The notes below the pieces were generated by a model. It saw only the letters and a list, made by a program, of their open reading frames with translations, was not told the origin of the DNA and did no database searches. 64,000 nucleotides of DNA from Stappia sp. BW2 (lineage in GTDB: Bacteria; Pseudomonadota; Alphaproteobacteria; Rhizobiales; Stappiaceae), in NCBI RefSeq assembly GCF_008107695.1, contig NZ_VIRG01000069.1:27149-91148 (forward strand). Reading direction: 5' to 3'. Shown here piece after piece: positions 17,262 through 26,281 of this stretch. Every line of letters starts with the position of its first letter. The stretch's first letter is position 1. The position numbers and the translations under genes are program-made.

Positions 17262-18787
17262 AGGGACTCCAGAAAATGTATCAGCGATTGCCGGTCAGAA
17301 GGCGAAAGCGCAACAACCGCGTCGCGCGCTTGTCTGGCTTCGCCATCGTGCCAAAGCACTGCCTCCAGCAGGTTCCGTGCGCGACCGTCGTGCAGGAACC
17401 GCGTATGACTGTTGACCGTCTCGGTCAAGCCAATGCCCCACAGCGGCGGCGTACGCCACTCCTGGCCACCGGCGTCACCCACCGGTCGGTTGTCGGCAAG
17501 GCCGTCTCCCATGTCATGTAACAGGAAATCAGAATAAGGCCAGATCAACTGGAACCGATGCGCGGGATTTTCCGCCTTCCGGCTGGTGACGAACTTCGGC
17601 CGGTGACAGGCCGGACAACCGGCCGCGTAGAAAATCTCCTTGCCCTTCAGCACATCGGGATCATCCACGTCCCGGCGCATCGGCACTGCCAGGTTTTCAG
17701 AATAGAAGGTGACGAGATCCATCACCGGATCAGGAGCTTCCGAAACGCCGAGGTTGGCCTGTTCGCCATGCGGCAAGACCCGGCAGGCGGTCTGTGCGTC
17801 TGTGCAGTCGCCGTAGTTGTCCGGCATCTCCGGCGTGGAAATGCCGATGTCTCCGGAAAATGCGGCCGCACTCTGGGCACGGATTGAAGGCTTGGACGCC
17901 TTCCAGCCGAAACGACCAAGTGTCAGCGCGCCGGTTTCAGGGTCGCGTACCCGGCTGACCCTGCCGGAAATACCGTCGCCGTCCGCATCATCCGGATCTG
18001 CAAGCGCTTCGATGTCGCCGGGATGGATGGCCTGCACGAGACCGAGGCCGATCATGGGCGGCGCCACCCGGGGCGAGATCAGTGTGTCGGGATGCATGTC
18101 GCCGTAGCCAAGATCCCGGATCTTGTAGAGAGGCTTTTGCAGCACGGCCGTTTCGCCACCGGCCATTGGAACCTCGATCTCTTCCAAGTCGATATCGAAC
18201 CGCCCTTCACCCGCAAGGCCCGTCACGGCAAAGGTCTGGAACTGGCCGCCATAGGTCGGTTCCGGAACAAGCATGATGTCCCTGTCGGCCAGCGCCTGGC
18301 GCTCTTCGTCGGTTTGAGGCGGAATCGACAGGCGCAGGAACAGCGAAACGGCGTCTTCGCCCTGCAACGGCGGCCGTCCCCGACCGTCCTTCAGATGACA
18401 GCCCTGACACGAGCGCGCGTTATAAAGCGGCCCAAGGCCATCAGAGGCCTGCGTCGACGAGGGGGAAGAGGCCCAGAGTTTCCTGAACAGGCCATTGCCC
18501 ACCTTGAAGGTCGCCTGTTCTTCGAACGTCAGATTCGCATTGGACTGGGAATAGGCGTCCCGGTTGATCCGCTTTCGGGACGTTCCGGCCCCACCTTGCA
18601 TGAGCTCGAAGCTTTCCGCGGCTTCGAAGTCGGCCGGAGGGTGCAGAACGCTTGCGGCCTTGAGCCGGTCTTTTGACGATAAATCATCGCGGTAAGACAG
18701 CGTATCGTCTGAAAGGGCGGTGCCTGCAACGAGGCAGAAACACAAAAAGACGCCTGTCTTGGCGCCCGGTCTGGGGAACAGTCTCAT
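17258..18787 (-). CDS. Di-haem cytochrome c oxidoreductase (DUF1111 / thiol oxidoreductase-like)
   Basis: The 509-residue exported protein has two haem c motifs, CQGCH at about 127-131 and CPACH at about 391-395, each in a DUF1111-type context (GLGPLYNARSCQGCH; WRTPPLWGIGLT). I chose the ATG at 18787, with AGGA ahead; an in-frame ATG at 18820 is less likely. Such proteins are placed between imelysin genes and probably handle iron or electron transfer in the periplasm. A hairpin separates it from the upstream imelysin gene. Confidence 0.9.
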   Translation of the reverse strand: MRLFPRPGAKTGVFLCFCLVAGTALSDDTLSYRDDLSSKDRLKAASVLHPPADFEAAESFELMQGGAGTSRKRINRDAYSQSNANLTFEEQATFKVGNGLFRKLWASSPSSTQASDGLGPLYNARSCQGCHLKDGRGRPPLQGEDAVSLFLRLSIPPQTDEERQALADRDIMLVPEPTYGGQFQTFAVTGLAGEGRFDIDLEEIEVPMAGGETAVLQKPLYKIRDLGYGDMHPDTLISPRVAPPMIGLGLVQAIHPGDIEALADPDDADGDGISGRVSRVRDPETGALTLGRFGWKASKPSIRAQSAAAFSGDIGISTPEMPDNYGDCTDAQTACRVLPHGEQANLGVSEAPDPVMDLVTFYSENLAVPMRRDVDDPDVLKGKEIFYAAGCPACHRPKFVTSRKAENPAHRFQLIWPYSDFLLHDMGDGLADNRPVGDAGGQEWRTPPLWGIGLTETVNSHTRFLHDGRARNLLEAVLWHDGEARQARDAVVALSPSDRQSLIHFLESL

Positions 18788-18838
18788 ATTCGCATCCTGA
18801 CTTTTATCCGCGAGCCCCAATTCGCAGAAAAGCTGTCA

Positions 18839-18854
18839 GGCGGCCAAAGCCGCC
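18839..18854 (-). terminator. Intercistronic hairpin between imelysin and di-haem genes
   Basis: GGCGGC-CAAA-GCCGCC forms a tight stem-loop. Read on the minus strand it is followed a few bases later by TTTT. It lies between two co-oriented genes of one operon, so it may be a partial terminator or an mRNA stabiliser that makes the first gene more abundant. Confidence 0.45.
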
Positions 18855-18868
18855 CGACGATTGTTTGA

Positions 18869-20131
18869 TTATTCGAAAACGGAACCTGGATTGTCCAGGC
18901 TGTCGGAGCCTTCGAACGCGATACCGTCGAGGTCAAGCACCTTCACGACACGTTCAATGGAAGCAGTCTGGTCGACCAGGGCATCCACGGCTGCCTGCAC
19001 GACGGCGTTGCCCTCTTCGTTGTCTTCGCCAATCATCTGGTCATAGGCTTCACCGCCTTCGGCCCGTGCCTTCATGGCTTCGAAAGCCGCCAGCGTGGCG
19101 TCGAGTTTCGTCTTCATTTCCTTGGCCAGCGCCGGATCCTTTTCCGCCACCAGATCGGCCAGGGACGCACCGGACACATCGTTGCCGACCGGGCTCTCGT
19201 AAGACCCGAAATAGACGTTCCGGATACCGACAACATCGTTGTAGTGCGACATGTGGGTGTTGTCGGAGAAGCAGTCATGCTCTTCTTCCGGATCATGCAG
19301 CATGAGCCCAAGCTTGATGCGCTCGCCAGCCAGCTCACCGTAGGAAAGAGAGCCCATACCGGTCAGGATGGTGGCCAGCCCACCGGCCTCGCCCTTGCTG
19401 GCCAGTTCCTCGCGAGCAGCTCCGTCCGGAGCCCAGGCAGCGGCCATTTCACCAAGATCGGAAATCAGCAGATCGGTTGCGGCCTGCAGATACTGGATGC
19501 GGCGTTCGCAGTTGCCGCCGGTGCAATTGGCCGGATCGAAGTCGGTCGCCGGCCGGTTGCCCGCACCGGCATCGGTGCCGTTGAGGTCCTGACCCCACAG
19601 CAGAAATTCGATGGCGTGATAACCGGTGGCCACATTCGTTTCCACTTCACCGGCTTCCTGCAGCGTATCAGCAAGAAGGTCTGGCGTGATTTCGGTGGCA
19701 TCGATGGTTTCACCGCCCACCTTGAGCGACGGATTGGCAATCACGTTGGCGACGTAGAGGTCGTTTTCTTCCGATTCATCGCCATAAGACGTATCGACAT
19801 AGTCGATGAGGCCTTCATCGAGCGGCCAGGCGTTCACCTTGCCTTCCCAGTCGTCGACAATGGCATTGCCGAACCGGTAGGCTTCGGTCTGCTGATAGGG
19901 AACGCGCGCTTCCTTCCAGGCGGCGCGCGCCGCTTCCAGGTTTGCTTCGGTCGGCTCGGCCACCAGCTTGTCGATGGCGGTCTTGAGCGTCTTCGCCGTT
20001 GCCAGCGAGTCCGCATATTCTACCTGTGCGATGTCGCCGTAGGTCGACAGGATATCGGAAGGCGTCGCGGCCAGTGCCGGTGTGACGAAAAGAGCGGAAG
20101 CCGCCAGAAGGCCAAGCTTGAAAGTATTCAT
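18869..20131 (-). CDS. Imelysin-family iron-regulated protein (IrpA-like)
   Basis: The 420-residue protein has a signal peptide at 1-21 (AALA-type cleavage) and a full imelysin domain with GYHAIE at 170-175 (His172, Glu175), followed by FLLWGQDLNGTDAG, the hallmark of IrpA-type imelysins. The ATG at 20131 was chosen because it begins the signal peptide; a longer frame upstream has no family support. It is the first gene of the four-gene operon, and an Irr-type box lies about 155 bp upstream. Confidence 0.92.
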   Translation of the reverse strand: MNTFKLGLLAASALFVTPALAATPSDILSTYGDIAQVEYADSLATAKTLKTAIDKLVAEPTEANLEAARAAWKEARVPYQQTEAYRFGNAIVDDWEGKVNAWPLDEGLIDYVDTSYGDESEENDLYVANVIANPSLKVGGETIDATEITPDLLADTLQEAGEVETNVATGYHAIEFLLWGQDLNGTDAGAGNRPATDFDPANCTGGNCERRIQYLQAATDLLISDLGEMAAAWAPDGAAREELASKGEAGGLATILTGMGSLSYGELAGERIKLGLMLHDPEEEHDCFSDNTHMSHYNDVVGIRNVYFGSYESPVGNDVSGASLADLVAEKDPALAKEMKTKLDATLAAFEAMKARAEGGEAYDQMIGEDNEEGNAVVQAAVDALVDQTASIERVVKVLDLDGIAFEGSDSLDNPGSVFE

Positions 20132-20285
20132 AGATCCATCCCGTAAACTGTGCCGCCCCCGGTGCGCATGGACCTGCCCTGGGCGAAACCCGAATGATTT
20201 TGCGACGTGTAACCACGTCCAACATGGAGATGGAAAACATTTCATGAGGCAGAAAGTCAAGTTATAATTCCAAAAAAATCAATAG

Positions 20286-20302
20286 TTTAGAACAATTCCA
20301 AA
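20286..20302. promoter_or_regulatory. Irr/ICE-type iron control element
   Basis: TTTAGAACAATTCCAAA is an inverted repeat, TTTAGAA-N3-TTCcAAA, with one mismatch to perfect symmetry. It closely matches the ICE motif bound by the haem-responsive iron regulator Irr in Hyphomicrobiales. A second TTCCAAA half lies at 20268-20274. It sits between the divergent imelysin operon and a TerB gene; the iron operon is the natural target. Confidence 0.65.
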
Positions 20303-20430
20303 AAGTTGACTTGGAAATGCCGGATTTTCTTCCCATGTCCGGAGGCCGAATGCCGACAACAACCCTTTGATGGAAAAGAGGGAATGGTATAGCAATAAAA
20401 TGGGCCTGTTTGGGGGGCCATGCAACAGGA

Positions 20431-20916
20431 ATGACAGACATGCTCAATGCGCTGAAAAGCTTTGTCCGGGAACTCACCTTAGGCGACAGCGGAGAAAAGA
20501 CCTTCGCCGAAGACGACAAGCGTCTGGCCGCCGCGGCCCTGCTTTTTCACCTGATCGATATTGACGGCGTGATCGAGGAAAGCGAAAGCGCGAAGCTGCG
20601 CGAAATCCTTCGCAGCCATTATGATCTTTCAGACAAAGAGACCACCGAACTGATTGCCGCTGCCAAGCAGCGCGACGAGGAAGCGGTCGATCTTTACGGC
20701 TTTACCTCGGTACTGAAACGCACCACCGATGAGGAAGAGCGCCTCGGCATTGTCGAGATGATGTGGGAAATCGTTTATGCCGACGGCCACGTCCACGAGT
20801 TTGAGGACAACACCATCTGGCGGGTCGCCGAACTTCTGGGCGTCTCCACGCGCGACCGGATGAACTTGCGTCACAAGGTTGCCCAGACGGCTCCGGAAAC
20901 CCACGAAGGCGACTGA
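20431..20916 (+). CDS. TerB-family (tellurite resistance-like) protein
   Basis: This 161-residue, all-helical protein has the TerB pattern of acidic helices: LFHLIDIDGVIEESE and MMWEIVYADGHVHEFED (two DxD-type acidic loops). The ATG at 20431 follows AACAGGA. The family is linked to metal/stress responses, but many TerB-only proteins have no proven role. It is divergent from the imelysin operon and could share its iron box. A glutamine amidotransferase follows 34 bp later. Confidence 0.85.
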   Translation: MTDMLNALKSFVRELTLGDSGEKTFAEDDKRLAAAALLFHLIDIDGVIEESESAKLREILRSHYDLSDKETTELIAAAKQRDEEAVDLYGFTSVLKRTTDEEERLGIVEMMWEIVYADGHVHEFEDNTIWRVAELLGVSTRDRMNLRHKVAQTAPETHEGD

Positions 20917-20950
20917 CCGCCCATGCTATAATCAGCAGGGATGCGCATTT

Positions 20951-21766
20951 ATGCAGGATGATGAGGCAACGGGACTCGATTTTCACACCGACCTGCCTCA
21001 TATTAAGTCCATGCTTTTTCAGTCCGATCCCTTGAAGAACCGACCGAAAGTTCTGATTGTCCTGCATCAGGAGCATTCCTCGCCCGGGCGGGTGGGTCTT
21101 GAGCTTGTAAAGCGCGGCTTCGCGCTCGACATTCGCAAGCCACGGTTCGGCGACCTGTTGCCCGACACGATGGAAAATCATGCCGGCGCCGTTATCTTCG
21201 GCGGCCCGATGAGTGCCAACGACCCGGATGCCTTCCTCCAGAAGGAAATCGACTGGATCGGCATACCGCTTGCCGAAGGCAAACCCTTTCTCGGCATTTG
21301 CCTTGGCGCCCAGATGATGGTCAAGCATATGGGCGGCACGGTTTCCGGCCACCAGGAAAGTCTGGTGGAGATCGGTTACTACCCCCTGCAGCCGACCGAA
21401 GCCGGCAAATCCCTGATGGACTGGCCGAAAAAGGTCTATCAGTGGCATCGGGAAGGTTTTGACCTGCCCCGTGGTGCCGATCTGCTGGCGTCCGGACCGA
21501 CTTACCCCAACCAGGCGATCCGCGTCGGCTCTTGCGCCTACGGTATTCAGTTTCACCCGGAACTGACCCACCAGATGATGGTCCGCTGGACGACCAAGGG
21601 CGCACCGCGCATGGAATTGCCCGGCGCACAGAAACGCCGAGATCATTTCGCCGGCCGCTTCGTCTACGATCCCGCCGTCAGAAAATGGCTCGACCGCTTT
21701 CTGAACCTCTGGATCGGCACGGCCGCCGCTCCGGTGCGCCATGATGTGATGAAGGCTGCGGAATAG
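20951..21766 (+). CDS. Class I glutamine amidotransferase-like protein
   Basis: The protein is 271 residues long, with the nucleophile elbow GICLGAQMM (Cys near 118) and the His/Glu dyad in GIQFHPELT. It resembles the glutaminase half of GMP synthase (GuaA-type) but stands alone. Stand-alone members act as amidotransferases or hydrolases of unknown substrate. I used the ATG at 20951; a start at 21011 (MLFQSD) would still include the whole domain. Confidence 0.85.
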   Translation: MQDDEATGLDFHTDLPHIKSMLFQSDPLKNRPKVLIVLHQEHSSPGRVGLELVKRGFALDIRKPRFGDLLPDTMENHAGAVIFGGPMSANDPDAFLQKEIDWIGIPLAEGKPFLGICLGAQMMVKHMGGTVSGHQESLVEIGYYPLQPTEAGKSLMDWPKKVYQWHREGFDLPRGADLLASGPTYPNQAIRVGSCAYGIQFHPELTHQMMVRWTTKGAPRMELPGAQKRRDHFAGRFVYDPAVRKWLDRFLNLWIGTAAAPVRHDVMKAAE

Positions 21767-21861
21767 CGCGCCTCGCTTTTACGGCCGACGACCTCCCGCT
21801 GCTGACAGCAGCCCTCCGCTTCGCATATCCGAATTTCACCTGAACCTGTCCGGAACAACCG

Positions 21862-22377
21862 ATGACTGTTTTTGTCGCCCTGCTGCAGGCCGTGAATGTC
21901 GGCGGAACCGGCAAGCTGCCGATGGCGGATTTGCGGTCAATGGCCGAAAACATCGGCCTTCAGAACGCTGCCACCTATATCCAGAGCGGTAATCTCGTTT
22001 TCGAAACCGACATGACGGCGGTGGATGTTCTGGACCGGCTGACAGAAGCCCTTACCAGCTACTTCGGCAAGACGCCCGGCGTCGTTCTCAGAAGCCTCTC
22101 CGAGCTGGAAAGCCTTCACGCGCAAATGCCGTTTCCGGACGCAGAACCAAACCGCGTTCTGGTGACCTTTCTTGCCAAAGACGCGCCGTCCGATGCGCTG
22201 GACGCCATGGTGGCACCTGATGGCGAGGAAGCCGTCGTTCTAGGCCGTGAAATCGTCGTCCACTATCCCAACGGCTCGGGCCGCTCCAAACTGAAACTCC
22301 CCGCGCTGAAGCAGGGCACGGCCCGAAACCTCAACACCGTCCGCAAACTGCTGGATCTGGCACGGGAACGGGTGTGA
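21862..22377 (+). CDS. DUF1697 protein
   Basis: The 171-residue product begins FVALLQAVNVGGTGKLPMADL and contains YIQSGNLVFET and TARNLNTVRKLLDL, all typical of DUF1697. No catalytic role is established for the family as far as I know. It stands alone, about 95 bp after the amidotransferase, with no clear operon partner. Confidence 0.88.
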   Translation: MTVFVALLQAVNVGGTGKLPMADLRSMAENIGLQNAATYIQSGNLVFETDMTAVDVLDRLTEALTSYFGKTPGVVLRSLSELESLHAQMPFPDAEPNRVLVTFLAKDAPSDALDAMVAPDGEEAVVLGREIVVHYPNGSGRSKLKLPALKQGTARNLNTVRKLLDLARERV

Positions 22378-22640
22378 GGCATGATATGGAACGCCGGGGA
22401 TCGCCATTTGTTACCCCGCACGCATATACGCGGGAAATGCTAGCGACGCCTTGGGAAACGACGGGGCCGCATCCAAATTATCCTTGCCCGGGCGTCATGG
22501 GTCCCGGGTCTGCGCTACGCTTCGCCCGGGATGACAAGTGGTATCTGCGGCCTTTCAAAGAGCGCGGCAAGAGATTGCCCAAATGCCGTCTCCCGCCACC
22601 TCCACCGTCATTCCGGACAAGTGCAGCATCTCTGCACGCC
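22378..22640. other. Intergenic region with short palindromic sequence, no gene
   Basis: No supported coding sequence. It contains a self-complementary stretch around 22491-22542 (GTCATGGGTCCCGGG ... CCCGGGATGAC), the sort of intergenic palindrome common in this group. It leads into a repeat copy that begins near 22645. Confidence 0.5.
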
Positions 22641-22644
22641 GATC

Positions 22645-22781
22645 CGGAATCCAGATATCAGCGTGAGCGCAGCGAACACCCGATTTAGAATAGGGCCGCG
22701 TTTGCAACACTGATCATGTTCGGGTTCCGGACCTGCGTTCGGCTGCAGCCTCACGTGTCCGGAATGACCGGCGACAAGGAA
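22645..22781. repeat. Dispersed intergenic repeat, copy 1
   Basis: This segment shares blocks with 54659-54806: CGCCGATCCGGAA, GATATC-GCGTG, a GCGC-AGCGA block, and CTCACGTGTCCGG followed by ATG-ACCGG. The order and approximate spacing are the same in both copies, which are both intergenic. No coding capacity is conserved between them, so I read it as a non-coding repeat family. Confidence 0.6.
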
Positions 22782-22790
22782 ACAAAAAAA

Positions 22791-22813
22791 CCGCCCGGAA
22801 TGGCTCCGGGCGG
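22791..22813 (-). terminator. Rho-independent terminator of pyc
   Basis: CCGCCCGGA and TCCGGGCGG form a 9-bp stem with a 5-nt loop. On the minus strand it is followed by seven T, the right orientation for pyc, which ends 28 bp away. It is also followed by TTTT on the plus strand, so it may act in both directions. Confidence 0.85.
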
Positions 22814-22840
22814 CTTTTAGCCAATGCTATCGCCTGCGTC

Positions 22841-25800
22841 CTAGCTTTCGAAGACCACCAGAAGATCCTTGGCGTCGATCTGGGACCCCGTCGAAACCAG
22901 GACTTCCTTGATCTTGCCGTCGCGTTCGGCGTGGAGCGCGGTTTCCATTTTCATGGCCTCGATGGAGACCAGCACATCGCCTGCGGTCACGTCCTGTCCG
23001 GCGGTGATCGCAACGGTGGAGATCACGCCCGGCATCGGCGCGCCGACATGGGCGGTGTTGCCGTCCTCGGCCTTGCGCATCGTGGCAGCGCCGGTGGCGC
23101 CGTGGGCGCGGTCCGGCACCTTGATGATGCGCGGCTGGCCGTTGAGCTCGAAGAAGACCTTCTTCTCGCCCTTTACGTCGGTTTCGCCGATTGCCTGACA
23201 GCGGATCACCAGCGTCTTTCCCGCTTCCAGATCGACGGAGATCTCATCGCCCGGCTCCAGACCATAGAAGTAGACCGGGGTCGGCAAGACGGACGTCGGA
23301 CCGTATTGCTGCTGGGCCTTTTCGAAGTCCGTGAACACCTTCGGATACATCAGATAGGAGGCAAGCTCGGTATTGCTGACGTCCTGGCCGGTCTTCTCGG
23401 AAACAGCTTTGCGCTCCGCATCCAGATCGGCATCTTTCAGCAGCGAGCCGGGACGAACGGTAATCGGGGCCTCGCCCTTCAGCACCTTTTTCTGAAGCGC
23501 TTCCGGCCATCCGCCGGGAGACTGGCCGAGGTCGCCATGAAGCATGTTGACGACGCTATCGGGGAACGCCACGTCCTTGGCCGGGTCCTTCACCTCTTCC
23601 ACGCTCAGCCCCTGGCTGACCATCATCAGCGCCATGTCGCCAACAACCTTGGAGGACGGCGTCACCTTGACGATATCGCCGAACATCATGTTGACGTCGG
23701 CATAGGCCTGCGCCACCTCGTGCCAGCGGGTTTCCAGACCAAGCGAACGGGCCTGTTCCTTGAGGTTGGTAAACTGGCCGCCCGGCATTTCGTGCAGATA
23801 GACCTCCGACGCACCGAAGCGCAGGTCGCTTTCGAAGGCCCGGTACTGGGTGCGCACGGCTTCCCAGTAGAACGAGATCTGGCGGATCGTCTTGGCGTCA
23901 AAACCTGTATCGCGCTCAGACCCGCGCAAGGCTTCCACGATCGAGCCGAGGCACGGCTGAGACGTCAGGCCGGACAGCGCGTCCATGGCCGCATCCACCG
24001 CATCGGCACCCGCTTCGACCGCCGCCAGAACAGTGGCCGCGGCAATGCCCGATGTATCGTGCGTGTGGAAATGGATCGGCAGGTCGACTTCCTGTTTCAA
24101 CGTCCGGATCAGAACCCTGGCGGCTTCCGGCTTCAGGAGGCCGGCCATGTCCTTGAGGCCGAGGATATGCGCACCGGCAGCTTCCAGTTCCTTGGCAAGG
24201 CCGACATAATACTTGAGGTCGTATTTCGGCCGCGCACTGTCCAGCATGTCGCCGGTGTAACACAGCACCCCTTCACACAGCTTGCCCGCTTCCTGAACCG
24301 CGTCCATGGAAACGCGCATGTTCTCCACCCAGTTGAGGCAGTCAAACACGCGGAAGAGGTCAATGCCGTTTTTCGCAGCTTCCGCGACGAAATACTTGAC
24401 CACATTGTCCGGATAGTTGGTGTAGCCGACACCGTTGGAGCCCCGCAGCAGCATCTGCAGCAGGATGTTCGGCGCCTTTTCGCGGATCTTGTGCAGACGC
24501 TCCCACGGGCTTTCGGTCAGAAAGCGCATGGCGACGTCGAAGGTCGCCCCACCCCAGCATTCCAGCGAGAACAGGCTGGGCAGGCCGGCTGCATAGGCGT
24601 CCGCGATGCTGACGATGTCGTGGGTACGCATGCGGGTTGCCAGCAGCGACTGGTGCGCGTCGCGCATGGTCGTGTCGGTCACCAGCGTCCGTTTCTGGTC
24701 CTTCATCCAGCCGGCAAAGCCCTTCGGCCCCAGGTCGTCCAGCAACTGGCGTGTGCCGGAGGGCTTGTCATCGCCGAAAATCGGGATGACCGGCGCTGCC
24801 ACATCCTTCGGGGGACGCGCGCGGTTCTTTGTTTCCGGGTGCCCGTTTACAGACACATCGGCGACATAGGTCAGGAGCTTGGTCGCCCGGTCCTGCCGCT
24901 TGGTCTGCTCGAACAGGGCAGGTGTCTCGTCGATGAAACGGGTCGTGTAGTTATTCGCCTGAAAGTCGGCGTGGGTGATGATGTTCTCCAGGAACACCAG
25001 GTTGGTGGCCACACCGCGGATACGGAATTCGCGCAAGGCGCGGTCCATGCGCTTGCGGGCATCTTCCGCTGTCGGGGCCCAGGCCGTGACCTTTTCCAGA
25101 AGCGGATCGTAGAAGCGGGTGATGACCGCACCGGAATACGCCGTACCGCCGTCCAGGCGGATGCCGAAGCCGGTCGCCCCGCGATAGGCGGTGATGCGGC
25201 CGTAATCCGGAATGAAGTTCTGCTCCGGGTCTTCGGTCGTGATACGGCACTGCAGGGCATGGCCGTGAAGTTGGATCTGGTCCTGGGAGGGAACGCCGCT
25301 TTCCGGCGTGCCGATCTTCTCGCCTTCGCAGATCTTGATCTGCGCCTGGACGATATCGATACCGGTGACCTCTTCCGTCACCGTGTGTTCCACCTGCACC
25401 CGCGGGTTTACCTCGATGAAGTAGACCTCACCGGTGTCGGCATCCATCAGAAATTCAACCGTTCCGGCACCGCGATAGTTCACCGCCCGGCCGATTTTCA
25501 GTCCGTATTCACAAAGCTCCGCCCGCTTTTCTGCCGACAGATACGGAGCGGGAGCGCGCTCGACCACTTTCTGGTGGCGGCGCTGAATGGAACAATCGCG
25601 CTCGAACAGATGAACCACGTTCTTGCCGTCGCCCAGGATCTGCACCTCGACGTGGCGTGCCCGCTGAACCAGCTTCTCCAGATAGATCTCGTCCTTGCCG
25701 AAAGCCGCCATGGCTTCGCGCTTGGCCGCCAGAACTTCCTTGGCCAGGGTCGCCTCGTCCGGAATGACCCGCATGCCGCGGCCGCCGCCGCCCCAGGAGG

Positions 25801-26281
25801 CCTTGAGCATGACCGGATAGCCGATTTCGGCGGCCTTGCGCTTGATCTCTTCAACATCGTCCGGCAGCGGATCCGTTGCCGGCATCACCGGCACACCGGC
25901 CTCGATGGCCAGATTGCGGGCGGCAACCTTGTTGCCCAGACGGCGCATGGTTTCCGACTTCGGTCCGATGAAGGTGATGCCCGCTTCCTCGCACGCATCC
26001 ACGAATTCGGGGCTTTCGGACAAAAGGCCGTAACCCGGGTGAATGGCATCTGCGCCGGAGAGTTTGGCAACCCGGATAATCTCGTCGATGGAGAGGTAGG
26101 CTTCGATGGGGCCGAGCCCCTTGCCGACCTGATAGGCCTCGTCGGACTTGAACCGGTGCAATGCCAGTTTGTCCTGCTCGGCATAGATCGCAACGGTCTT
26201 CATGCCCAGTTCGTTGGCCGCACGGAACACCCGGATCGCGATTTCAGACCGGTTCGCAACGAGAATTTTTGTTATCGCCAA
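22841..26281 (-). CDS. pyc: Pyruvate carboxylase
   Basis: The 1146-residue single-chain enzyme carboxylates pyruvate to oxaloacetate (anaplerosis). Domains in order: biotin carboxylase (ITKILVANRSEIAIRVFRAANELG start; FIEVNPRVQVEHTVTEE), carboxyltransferase (TDTTMRDAHQSLLATRMRT), and the biotin carrier with AMKMET near the C-terminus. The start is the TTG at 26281: it has GGGGGAGAAGG 6 bp upstream and gives the family-like beginning, whereas an in-frame ATG at 26374 adds 31 unrelated residues. Confidence 0.95.
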   Translation of the reverse strand: MAITKILVANRSEIAIRVFRAANELGMKTVAIYAEQDKLALHRFKSDEAYQVGKGLGPIEAYLSIDEIIRVAKLSGADAIHPGYGLLSESPEFVDACEEAGITFIGPKSETMRRLGNKVAARNLAIEAGVPVMPATDPLPDDVEEIKRKAAEIGYPVMLKASWGGGGRGMRVIPDEATLAKEVLAAKREAMAAFGKDEIYLEKLVQRARHVEVQILGDGKNVVHLFERDCSIQRRHQKVVERAPAPYLSAEKRAELCEYGLKIGRAVNYRGAGTVEFLMDADTGEVYFIEVNPRVQVEHTVTEEVTGIDIVQAQIKICEGEKIGTPESGVPSQDQIQLHGHALQCRITTEDPEQNFIPDYGRITAYRGATGFGIRLDGGTAYSGAVITRFYDPLLEKVTAWAPTAEDARKRMDRALREFRIRGVATNLVFLENIITHADFQANNYTTRFIDETPALFEQTKRQDRATKLLTYVADVSVNGHPETKNRARPPKDVAAPVIPIFGDDKPSGTRQLLDDLGPKGFAGWMKDQKRTLVTDTTMRDAHQSLLATRMRTHDIVSIADAYAAGLPSLFSLECWGGATFDVAMRFLTESPWERLHKIREKAPNILLQMLLRGSNGVGYTNYPDNVVKYFVAEAAKNGIDLFRVFDCLNWVENMRVSMDAVQEAGKLCEGVLCYTGDMLDSARPKYDLKYYVGLAKELEAAGAHILGLKDMAGLLKPEAARVLIRTLKQEVDLPIHFHTHDTSGIAAATVLAAVEAGADAVDAAMDALSGLTSQPCLGSIVEALRGSERDTGFDAKTIRQISFYWEAVRTQYRAFESDLRFGASEVYLHEMPGGQFTNLKEQARSLGLETRWHEVAQAYADVNMMFGDIVKVTPSSKVVGDMALMMVSQGLSVEEVKDPAKDVAFPDSVVNMLHGDLGQSPGGWPEALQKKVLKGEAPITVRPGSLLKDADLDAERKAVSEKTGQDVSNTELASYLMYPKVFTDFEKAQQQYGPTSVLPTPVYFYGLEPGDEISVDLEAGKTLVIRCQAIGETDVKGEKKVFFELNGQPRIIKVPDRAHGATGAATMRKAEDGNTAHVGAPMPGVISTVAITAGQDVTAGDVLVSIEAMKMETALHAERDGKIKEVLVSTGSQIDAKDLLVVFES

